Positions 6,469 to 15,700 of a stretch of DNA of 16,820 bases are shown here, in pieces. The stretch is from Lachnospiraceae bacterium UBA4711. GTDB taxonomy: Bacteria; Bacillota; Clostridia; Lachnospirales; Lachnospiraceae. A program made the position numbers and the translations under genes. Position 1 is the first letter of the stretch. Every line of letters starts with the position of its first letter. The stretch covers positions 1 to 16,820 of the forward strand of contig DHJV01000108.1 of NCBI GenBank assembly GCA_002404515.1, given 5' to 3'. Under the pieces are notes generated by a model. The model saw nothing but the letters and a program-made list of their open reading frames with translations, made no database searches and was not told the DNA's origin.

Positions 6469-7503
6469 ATGAAAGAAAAAGAACATCAGTCAATAGAATG
6501 GAAACAGGCATGGCGTGATGAATATTTGAAGTGGATTTGCGGATATGCAAATGCATATGGGGGAATAATATATATTGGTACAGATGATGAGGGTAATGTT
6601 ATTGGAATTGATAATGCGAAAGAACTGTTAGAAATGATTCCAAGCAAAATTACAGATACAATGGGAATTATTGCGGATGTAAATTTATTGTATAAAGATG
6701 GCTTGGAATATTTGGAAATAGTTGTCGATAAATATCCTTCATTAATTAGTTTTCGGGGAAAATATTATTATCGTTCTGGTAGTACTATGCGTGAGATTAC
6801 TGGAAAGGAATTAGAAAGGACATTGTTAAAGACGCAAGGAAGAACATGGGATGGAGTACCATTGCCTAAGCTTTCGGTAACAGATTTAAAACAAGATGCA
6901 ATACAGTTATTTAAGCAAAAGGCGGTAAGACGTGGCAGATTGACTCAGGAAGATGTAAATGTGTCTGATGAAGTGCTTATGGATAATTTGCATCTGATAG
7001 ATGAAAATGGATATTTAATAAGGGCAGCTATGTTAGCATTTTATAATGATCCAGAAAAATGGGTTACAGGAGCCTATGTTAAAATTGGTTTCTTTGGAAA
7101 TTCGGATTCTGATTTGAAATATCAGGATGAAGTGCATGGTCCATTGCTTGAGCAAGTGGATAAAACTATAGATTTAGTGTACACGAAATACATGAAAGCA
7201 CGTATTGCTTATGAGGGTATTCAGAGGATTGAACAGTTTATGTTTCATAAAGATGCATTTCGTGAGATTCTTTTAAATGCAATTGTTCATAAAGACTATA
7301 GCAGTTGTAATCCTATTCAAATTAGTGTTTATGAGGATAAGATATATGTTTGGAATGATGGTGAAATGCCTCCTAATTTGGATACAACGGATAAGTTGTT
7401 TATGAAGCATTCTTCCAAACCATATAATCCGAATTTAGCAAATGTATTTTTTAAAAGCGGAATGATTGAGGCTTGGGGAAGAGGTTTTGAAACTATTGGA
7501 TAA
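6469..7503 (+). pseudogene. AlbA_2/ATPase-fold transcriptional regulator, broken at its 3' end
   Basis: This is a member of the clostridial family of putative regulators with an N-terminal AlbA_2 (formerly AAA_4) domain and a GHKL-like ATPase fold. The AlbA_2 part is at about 1-110 (SIEWKQAWRDEYLKWICGYANAYGGIIYIGTDDEG). Later come REILLNAIVHKDYSS at about 263-277, which is the N-box-like helix with its conserved NAIVHKDY, and YVWNDGEMP. The frame stops after FKSGMIEAWGRGFETIG (344 residues). Family members normally run on through roughly 40-50 more residues (an acidic, glycine-containing strand region) and a winged helix. That middle part is missing, and the winged helix continues in another frame. 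The truncated protein may still be made. There is no clear ribosome site; the N-terminus fits the family. Confidence 0.8.
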
Positions 7504-7729
7504 TTACCATTATCTTGGTCATAATGACCAAGATAGTGACCAAGATATGCAAAACAAAATTATCGAATTTTGCAGAATACCAAAATCAGCAAGTGAAATT
7601 CTGAAAGAATTTAATCTGGAACGTTCTTATTTTAGAAGACATTATCTGGATAGAATGCTTAAAGTAGGAGATTTAAAAAGGACAGAACCAGATAAACCTA
7701 AAAGTAAAAATCAGAAATATTATTCATAG
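7504..7729 (+). pseudogene. Out-of-frame winged-helix remnant of the AlbA_2 regulator
   Basis: In the +2 frame relative to window base 1, an open stretch overlaps the end of the previous frame and ends at a TAG in 7727-7729. It encodes a DQDSDQD linker, then a winged-helix segment (FCRIPKSASEILKEFNLERSYFRRHYLDRML) and an ending KPKSKNQKYYS that is characteristic of the C-terminus of the same family. It therefore belongs to the gene at 6469. A simple one-base slip would join GRGFE directly to this linker without the usual intervening strand region, so a deletion that also shifted frame is the best reading. A TTG at 7466 is the only possible start and has no ribosome site, so independent expression is doubtful. 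Confidence 0.72.
7512..7546. repeat. Perfect palindrome plus tandem TGACCAAGAT repeats in the DQD linker
   Basis: ATCTTGGTCAT (7512-7522) and ATGACCAAGAT (7524-7534) are perfect inverted repeats around one A. GACCAAGAT then recurs at 7538-7546, so two TGACCA copies start 12 bp apart (7525 and 7537). In the coding frame the direct repeat is read as DQDSDQD. Confidence 0.85.
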
Positions 7730-7731
7730 AC

Positions 7732-7771
7732 TTGGTCAGGAAGATGGTCATTTGACCATCTTCCTGACCAA
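7732..7771. repeat. 40-bp perfect palindrome built of TGACCA motifs
   Basis: TTGGTCAGGAAGATGGTCA (7732-7750) and its exact reverse complement (7753-7771) flank TT. Each 19-bp arm contains two TGACCA/TGGTCA copies with starts 12 bp apart. It begins 3 nt after the stop codon of the winged-helix remnant. No T-run follows, so it is not a classical terminator, though the RNA hairpin would be extremely stable. Confidence 0.9.
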
Positions 7772-7809
7772 CAGTATGTAATAAATATAATGAAAAGGCA
7801 GGTGTTAAA

Positions 7810-9522
7810 ATGGCAAAAAACAAAGTTAAAGTCGAATATGATGTAGATATGGAAAAGGAGCGCAGGAAGAAACAGCAGAAAAATGGCAAAACAGGATTTG
7901 CTATCCGCAGATCAAACATTCTTCTGTATGTGTTGCTGCTCGTTGTAGAAATATTGTTTTATTATTTCCTGACACCGGCAATCAATGTACATACCTCTGA
8001 ATTCTGGACATGGGTGATAATTACGCTTGCGGCAATCGGATTCTGCTCCTTTGATTTCAAAGGAACACGCATTACCAGAAAAGGGAATATCAAAGAAACC
8101 GTTGGCTCGACAAAGGTGGTAATGGTTTCATTTACTGCAATTCTTGTGTTAATTATAGGACTGATTATAGGCGGGCTGGCATCTTCCAAATTGTTCCGCG
8201 CATCGAAATATGCTGGAATCATCAAGGTTGAGGATGGTGATTTTGCAACGGATGTACCGGAAAGTGAGAATATCAATAACATTGCGCTGATGGATACGGA
8301 CAGTGCAAGAATCATCGGTGATCGTGCGATTGGTTCCCTGTCTGACGTTGTCAGCCAGTATCAGGTGAGCGAGACATACAGCACGATTGATTATAATGGT
8401 GTGCCAATGAAGGTTGCACCGCTTGAATATGCGGGATTTATCAAATATCTGAATAATAAAGATGCCGGAATTCCGGGATACGTGCTTGTTGATCCGGTCA
8501 AAAATGAAGCAGATTATGTGAAGCTTGAAAAGCCGATTCAATATTCTCCTTCCGCATGTTTTGGCAAGAATCTGCAGCGGCATGTGCAACTTTCGTATCC
8601 GACATATGATTTCAATGGATATTATTTTGAGCTTGATAATGAAGGAAATCCATATTATATCTGTCCAGTGTTAAAGCCGAATGCAGGTTTATTTGGAGCG
8701 AAGGATGTGAAGGGAATCGTGCTCTGTGATCCATGTAGCGGTGATTGTGAATATATGGATCTGGGTGATATTCCAAATTGGGTAGATCGTGTGTATGATG
8801 GTGATCTTTTATGTAACAGGTACAACTGGTATGGTATGCTGTCAGAAGGATTTATAAATAGCAAGATTGGCAACAAAGGCTGTAAGGTTACGACCGATGA
8901 TTATGGTTACAAGGTGATGGATGGCGATGTGTGGGTATACACAGGTGTGACATCTGTCAATGGGGACCAGTCTAATATCGGATTCGTATTGATGAATTCA
9001 AGAACTGCGGAGAGTAAGTATTTTGCAATCGCAGGTGCAGAAGAACATTCTGCGATGTCCTCTGCGGAAGGACAGGTACAGAACCTTAGATATACGGCAT
9101 CGTTCCCATCTCTGATCAACATCGGAAATGTACCAACCTATATCATGGTGCTCAAAGATAATGCAGGACTCGTGAAGATGTATGCACTTGTCAATGTGGA
9201 GAAGTACAGCATCGTGGCGACCGGCGCGACACAGAAGGAAGCACTTGCAAATTACCGGGAGCTGCTTGCCGAAAACAGCATTGCGACAAGTGGAAAGGAT
9301 GTCAGCGAGGATACGTTGAGTAAGAAGATTACAGTCACACAGATCCGGTACATCATGGTAGAAAATGAGACATATGTGTATATCACAGCGAAAGATCGTT
9401 CTGTCTACAAACAGAATTTTGCTGATAATGAAAGCCTGATCAAGATTGAGGAAGGTGATGTAATCACGGTTCATTATATGGAAGGTGACGATGGTGTGAA
9501 TACACTTCTCTCTTATGAATAG
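7810..9522 (+). CDS. Three-helix membrane protein with large extracytoplasmic domain, unknown function
   Basis: I cannot name this 570-residue protein. It has a highly basic N-terminus (MEKERRKKQQKNGK) and three hydrophobic helices at about 36-56, 64-82 and 103-124, the last ending in a glycine-rich IIGLIIGG. A soluble domain of about 440 residues follows. With the basic end inside, this domain lies outside the membrane. It is rich in beta-like stretches with Tyr, Asp and Gly (YDFNGYYFELDNEGNPYYICPVLKP, DDYGYKVMDGDVWVYTG). Two Cys pairs or clusters are seen (CDPCSGDC). A C-terminal part (KKITVTQIRYIMVENETYVYITAKDRSVYKQNF) resembles a small beta barrel. AGGTG lies 5 nt before the ATG. The gene stands alone, with the palindrome upstream and a C6/G6 hairpin downstream. 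Confidence 0.75.
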   Translation: MAKNKVKVEYDVDMEKERRKKQQKNGKTGFAIRRSNILLYVLLLVVEILFYYFLTPAINVHTSEFWTWVIITLAAIGFCSFDFKGTRITRKGNIKETVGSTKVVMVSFTAILVLIIGLIIGGLASSKLFRASKYAGIIKVEDGDFATDVPESENINNIALMDTDSARIIGDRAIGSLSDVVSQYQVSETYSTIDYNGVPMKVAPLEYAGFIKYLNNKDAGIPGYVLVDPVKNEADYVKLEKPIQYSPSACFGKNLQRHVQLSYPTYDFNGYYFELDNEGNPYYICPVLKPNAGLFGAKDVKGIVLCDPCSGDCEYMDLGDIPNWVDRVYDGDLLCNRYNWYGMLSEGFINSKIGNKGCKVTTDDYGYKVMDGDVWVYTGVTSVNGDQSNIGFVLMNSRTAESKYFAIAGAEEHSAMSSAEGQVQNLRYTASFPSLINIGNVPTYIMVLKDNAGLVKMYALVNVEKYSIVATGATQKEALANYRELLAENSIATSGKDVSEDTLSKKITVTQIRYIMVENETYVYITAKDRSVYKQNFADNESLIKIEEGDVITVHYMEGDDGVNTLLSYE

Positions 9523-9589
9523 TTATACTTCAAAGTGGAAAAATTCATTTCTCTTTGATTAGATAAAAAGCAAATACTATATCGAAGTG

Positions 9590-9636
9590 AACCCCCCTTT
9601 TTTTAGATAAAACAAGTCTAATGAAAGGGGGGTTTT
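9590..9636 (+). terminator. C6/G6 hairpin, terminator or Shine-Dalgarno-sequestering element
   Basis: AACCCCCCTTT (9590-9600) pairs with AAAGGGGGGTT (9624-9634). Inside the loop TTAGA (9603-9607) and TCTAA (9617-9621) add a second stem. TTTT at 9633-9636 follows the G-run, so it could terminate the gene ending at 9522. The same AAAGGGGGG is 6 nt upstream of an ATG at 9639, so the stem would also hide that ribosome site. Confidence 0.65.
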
Positions 9637-9638
9637 CT

Positions 9639-9707
9639 ATGTCTGACTATAATTTCCATAAAGACAATGCCATGTCGGAAATTATGAAAATTCATAAAAG
9701 AATTTAA
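9639..9707 (+). CDS. Possible 22-residue small ORF
   Basis: An ATG follows AAAGGGGGG at 6-nt spacing and opens a 22-codon frame, MSDYNFHKDNAMSEIMKIHK ending in RI, closed by TAA. The peptide is not recognised. It is charged, has no hydrophobic helix and no family resemblance that I know. It may be a leader peptide, a truncated gene start, or chance. The ribosome site doubles as the right arm of a strong hairpin. The long surface-protein gene starts 71 nt after its stop. Confidence 0.3.
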   Translation: MSDYNFHKDNAMSEIMKIHKRI

Positions 9708-9709
9708 TA

Positions 9710-9715
9710 TATAAT
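9710..9715 (+). promoter_or_regulatory. Possible -10 element of the giant surface-protein gene
   Basis: TATAAT at 9710-9715 within an AT-rich stretch, 63 nt before the start codon at 9779. I see no good -35 at 16-18 nt, so this is weak. The region is the only gap between the hairpin and the gene. Confidence 0.3.
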
Positions 9716-9778
9716 TATGAAAGAACATTATGACATTGATGATATTGTGATAAAAAATAAGGAAGGCAGGGAGTGTAT

Positions 9779-12700
9779 ATGAAGAAAATGAAGACAAGAA
9801 TACTGGCACTAACGTTAGCAATCAGTATGATCTTTTCACTTGTTTTAGGGGAAAATGTAAAAGCGGAGGGCGTTTCGGAAAATGAAAATAAAACAACGGA
9901 AGCTGTGACAGAAGAGAATGATACAACGGAAGCTGTGACAGATGTTCCTGCAGATGAGAATGATACAACGGAAGCTGCGGCGGAGACAACAGAGAATGAA
10001 ACAGAAACCCCCGATGTTACGGATAGCGGTATGTGTGTGATGTCCTCAAATGACAGCACTTTCGAAGTCACAGGGGGTATGATCACATATCAGATATTGG
10101 AGAACAATACGATTGCCATTACCGGATGTGACGATACGGTTACGGAAGCGATAATTCCGGATAGTATTGAAGATAAGGTGGTAACAACCATCAGCGAGTA
10201 TGCTTTTTCTAAAAAAACATCCCTTACATCCGTGGTGCTTCCTGCAAATTTGACAAATATTGGGGAGCGTGCTTTCAGTGGCTGTACCAGTCTTGCATCT
10301 GTGGATTTTTCAGCATGTACAAAAAATACATTGGATATTGCTGCCTATGCATTTGATGGTGATAAAGCACTGATACAGGTAATATTTCCATCCCGTCTGA
10401 CAAGTATTGGGGATGGGGCTTTTTCTGGCTGCACCAGCCTTACATCTGTGGATTTTTCAGCATGTGAGGAAACCTTGAACATTGGAGGAAGCGCATTTAG
10501 GTATACGGCAATCACCTCCGTGGTATTTCCAAAGGGATTGAAAAGCGTTGGAGAATGGGCATTTGATAGTTGTGAAGATCTGAAAACGGTAGATTTTTCA
10601 GCGTGTAAGGAGCTTGTTTCAATAGAATCAAATGCATTTTCCGAGTGTGGACTTACAGAGGTCAATCTTTCAGTCTGCAGTAAGCTTACAAGTATTGGAG
10701 AATATGCGTTCTATAAAAATCAGGCGCTTACAAAGGTTGTGTTTCCAACATCACTTTCTACACTTGGAAAATGGGCTTTTTACCAGTGTTCGGCACTGAA
10801 AAGCGCAGACATATCCGATACAGACCTTACGGTAATCAGTGAGGGTGCGTTTCAAGAGACAGGACTTACCGAAATGACACTTCCGGATGGAGTGGTAACG
10901 GTAGAACAAAATGCATTTGCAGAATGTACAAGTTTATCTTCTCTTGCTTTTGGAAATAAACTGAAAAGCATTGGATGGCAGGCATTTTGCAAAATAGCAA
11001 TTACAAAACTTCATCTGCCGGACAGCCTGACGACAATAGGCAACGACGCGTTTTCAAATTGTAAATCATTGATCAGTATTGAATGGCCAAATAATTCGGA
11101 ATTTACAACGGTTACAGGTTTTGATGGATGTACGGCTTTGCCGGTTTCGGAACTGAACGAGGTATTAAATCTTGCCTCTGTTATAGAGATTGGAGATTAT
11201 GCGTTTAGCAACTGCTCATTTGATTCTGTTGTAATCCCCTCATCTATTAAAAAAATTGGGGAAAATGCATTTTATGATACAGGTATGACTTCTCTTACAT
11301 TAAGTCCGGGCGTGGAGATTATTGGCGCACATGCATTTGCGTATTGTGAGGGCCTGGCAGGAACAAAGGTGGTTGTACCGGAAACGGTAAATGAAATTTA
11401 TGGAGGTGCATTTAAATATTGTTTTAAGGAACAGGCTGGGGAGAAAGAAAGTACATATACTGCAATTATCGTGGAATTCCCTAACCGGGATTTTAAGCTG
11501 ATGCCTTATAACACATCAGATGGAGCTGCCAGTACGGAAATGGTAACGATTGATGGCGTGAATTATGAGGATCCATTTGCGGAAAGGGCAGTGATCAGGG
11601 CATATCAGACCGATTCAGAGGGAAATCCGTCCATGCTGAAACAATTTTACGAGGCACAGCAGAAAGAACTTTATGCAGACAGATATACCTTTGAGGCTCT
11701 GGATGAGACAAAGCAGATGTATACGGTGTCTGGTACAATCCCTACCGGCGCAGAGATAGAAGTATTTCAGAACAATCAGAAACTTACAGTCACGTTCACC
11801 GGTAATCGGTTTTTGGTAAAAGCTGAAGCAGGAACGAAGGTGACGGCGGAAGTTATGATGGATGGTTACTATAATAAGCATTTTATCCAGATGTCGATCG
11901 ATGAAGATTGGAATCTTGGAGAAATCATTTTTTCCGATGAAGACAAACTGCCGGTCAATAATTTGATGAAAGTCGATTTTGGAACCGCAGTGGTCAACAG
12001 TTTTCGGAATCTGGAGATCAGCTTAAAAGCGGACGAGAGGATATTAAAAGAAGGTACAGATTATGTTCTTCAGTATCCAAATGTGGTTCTGAAGGAAACC
12101 GTTACGGAAAACAATCTGACACTGACTGTGAATGCGGATGACATTGGGTATGCCGGAGGAAGCGTGACAGCCAGCCGGGAGGAAGGAATTTTCAAGCTTT
12201 CATTGAAGGCCTGGGGAAAACTGAAGATTACAACGGACAGCAGCTTTGCAGGGGATAACAATATACTTGTGTTTAATGAGAACGGAAGTCTGGAGGGTAA
12301 AAGTAAAATAGCATCAGATGGACTTTACCTGACAGAAGGACTAAAAGCAGGAACATATACCATTATCGCTTATAATGTCAATGATAGCTTTTCTGCAGTG
12401 ACGTCGATGGATGTGCTGGAAGGCATGGGATTGACAGAAGGAAAGGACTATGCAAAGGTGACGGCAGAGGTTTCCGATGGGGAGACCAATCAGGTAGAAA
12501 TAAAGGTTCCTTTACTGAAAAATAATGTATCCGGACTTTTAGACAAAGAAAAATGCTCCATTGTATCCAAAGCTAATTATGTAATTAAGAAACAGACTTT
12601 TAATGTAAGCGTGTATTATGGCTTTGCAGAAGGAAAAAGTGGGAAGATATCTCTTTTGCTGCCGGATAATATGAGCCTGAGATATGTCTGTACGGAAACA

Positions 12701-15700
12701 GAAAGCCTGAAGGATTCAGATTATACGGTATCAGGGAATACTATTACGATAAACAAGACCCTGAAGGAGGGTATGCTATATCTTGGACTTTCCTGTGAAA
12801 AGACGGGCGTATACAGTCTTTCGGCAGTTGCGGCGGCAGACGGAATAACGGCACCAATCGGGAGTAAGACATTGACAGTCCGCGATTATGAGATCCGTCC
12901 GGCAGCGGGAGACTTATACTCTCTGACTGGGAATAAGGTGACTGTTTATGCAGCACCATACAGCGGAGTTACACTTTTGCTGGATGGAAAGCAGGTGGGA
13001 ACAGGAAATACGAATGGTCTTGGAAATGTGACCTTTACCTATAATCTCCCGGCAGATACGCTGCAAGGGCAGACATTTCTGTTAACGGCTGAGGTAGCTG
13101 GAGGGCAGGTTTCCACAGAGGTTACTTATGCAAGAACCTTGGCAGCATTAGATTCTTGGTCCTTCTATCAGACAAACCGTCTGGGCAGTAATTATAATGG
13201 GGGATATTTGTACTCGACGTCGCAATACTTTACCCCTCCATCATTTTATTGGTATTTATTCAATGAGGAGGCGGATAATGACTGGACGATATGTGCTGCA
13301 TTTATAGGCGGCATTGCGCCGGAAAATGTAGTCACATATATGAAGACACTGGATGGAACAGTACATACGGTTCCGATGCAGCTTTTAAAGACAGAACAAC
13401 TCACGGAAGGAAAAGGCTATCGGTTTACCTTTGCCGGAGAGGTCACATTGCCGTCAAGTGGAACGCAGGTTGTTACGGAGGCGCAGCTTCCGGAAGAATT
13501 TTCAATTGACTGGGTAGATCAGGGTCAAACGTTTACTTATGACGCGGATATGGTAGAAAAGAGCCAGAAAAAGGCGGCGGAGATTACGACTCAGAGAAAA
13601 CAGGAGAGTGAAAAAGTCGCAGCATCCCTTGCAGAAACCAGAAATCAGTATATGAAGGAATATGCGCAGACGAACGGTCTGACCTATACAGAGAATCCGG
13701 ATTTCGATGCATCCGAATATATTTTTGGAGCGAAATATCGCGTGTCAGAGACGATGCCGGAGTGGTTCGAAAAACAAACGCCGGAGGTTCAGGCAGCGTT
13801 CTACAATGCGGAGAAAGCAATTGATGAAGCGATGGAAAGTTTTTCTGAGATGATGGGGCTGAAGAAGAATATCACGGAATACCAGTCGTGGGAGGAAGTC
13901 TATGCGGATATGGGCATTACGATGAAGGAGAATACCCGCACGGCAGAAGAACTTCGGGCGGATGGATTTGAGGTGTGCGAAAATGCAGACGGGACATTTA
14001 CCGCATTTAAAGATCATGCGAAAGAGTCGGAGAAAACGCAGTATGCAGCACATATGAAAACGGCGGAGACCGCTCTGGCGCGTGAGGGAGGCGTAAGCGG
14101 TATCACCGGAGGCTACACATTTATTGATGCTAACGGAAACGAGATTGATTATAACGGAGAAGCTGCCGCTAATTTTGATCAGGGAGCCCGGAACGATTTT
14201 ATTGGCGTTTCTGGAAATGCCCTGGATGCATTAGATCAAGTGATGCATATGCCGGGAGTAACGGACAGCCAGCTTGCATTGAATACAACTACGGGATTGG
14301 CTACCGCCGGCAGTCTGATAGGTGCGGCGATAGGTATCGAGGGCGCAATGCAGGATTCGGAAGCCTATGTGGATTATACGGTCCGCGAAGCGGATATGCA
14401 GGGATACATTGACGAATTGAAAATGTTTGAGGAGCGCTACAAGGATAAACCTCTCTGTTCCAATGCAATTATGAGAGAACGCTATGTGGCAATGGATCTT
14501 CGACTGTATATGGGGCTGGAAAAGGATCGTTATTGTGCCAATTCCGTGGTTGGATCACTCTTTACGATTGCCGGCGCTATGGATAAGACAGTGACAACCA
14601 CTGCCTTAAGTACGATGTGGGATTTTGGATCCAACTATACGGGCGTCCGGCGCGCTGCAGAGGTTACGAGGCTTTCTGCTGAACTTGACAGGTTGACGAG
14701 GGAACGTAAACAGAAATGTGATGATACGGATATGGAAAAAATTATGAAGAAAACTCATAAGGTACAGCCAATTATGGATCCGTCCGGATTCGTTTATGAA
14801 GCAGTAGAATCAAACACCCTTTCCGACGTGAAGGCGACCGTTTATTATGCAGAGGATTCCAGCGGAACAAATGCGCAGGTTTGGAACGCAGAAGATTATG
14901 AGCAGATCAATCCGCAGATAACCGACGACAGCGGAGTATTTGCATGGGATGTGCCAACAGGCTGGTGGCAGGTTCGCTTTGAAAAGGATGGGTATGAAAA
15001 TGCACAGACCGAGTGGATGAGAGTTCCACCACCGAAGATGGGATTGAAAATTGCAATGATATCAGAGAAAACACCGGAGGTTGTATCAGCCAACGCATAC
15101 ACGGATTATATTGAGGTTGTATTCAGTCAGTATATGGATACAACAGAAAATCCTGTGCTGCCCGAAGGCATGACCGGAGAATGGCAGATGGTAGAAAATG
15201 GCTATTCAAAGGTTCTGCATATTACAAAAGATGGTGGTTTTAGAAAGGATGATATTGTGTCCTTTACACTGAAAGGAGCCAAAAATTATGCAGGGAAAAC
15301 ACTTGCCGATTACAGCAGTGGAGATTTGACTGTATCTGTACGCCCGGCTGAAATCATTCTGAATTATGAGAATATAATTCCTGCGAAAGCAGGAGAAGAG
15401 GCAACGTTTACAGTACGAGTCAAGGATAGTGAAGGTAACTATGTAGAAAATGTGACGGTCGAAGCCCTGATTGGAAGCACACAGATTGCATCCTTTGCAG
15501 AGAACAAAGCGAATGCAGAAGCTGTCACTGATGCAGAGGGAAAAACGAAATTCCAGATCAGTACAAACTTGCCGGGATATACGAATATGACATTCCGGGT
15601 AAAGGGTACAACGCTTGAAAAAGTAATGAAGCTGCATGTGTCGATGGAGGAAAATCGTCCGAAACGTCCGACAGCACAGATTGGTGAGACACTGTTTGAC

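Noticed and set aside
7466..7510. Programmed ribosomal frameshift joining the two parts of the AlbA_2 gene
   Set aside because: There is no slippery heptamer such as an A-rich or T-rich run at the junction, and conserved residues of the family are absent between the halves, so deletion explains it better.
7732..7771. The 40-bp palindrome as an ordinary intrinsic terminator
   Set aside because: No T-run follows the right arm (CAGTATGT). The internal 12-bp motif spacing also points to something else, although transcription arrest by the stem is not excluded.
8149..9474. Antisense open frames of 146 and 158 codons over the three-helix membrane protein gene
   Set aside because: The forward frame has a ribosome site, membrane helices and a full-length product. 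The reverse frames have no recognisable features.
9893..11425. CRISPR-like or satellite repeat array
   Set aside because: The repeats are coding, imperfect and keep reading frame. They are Thr/Glu and LRR_5 units with no constant repeats separated by unique spacers.
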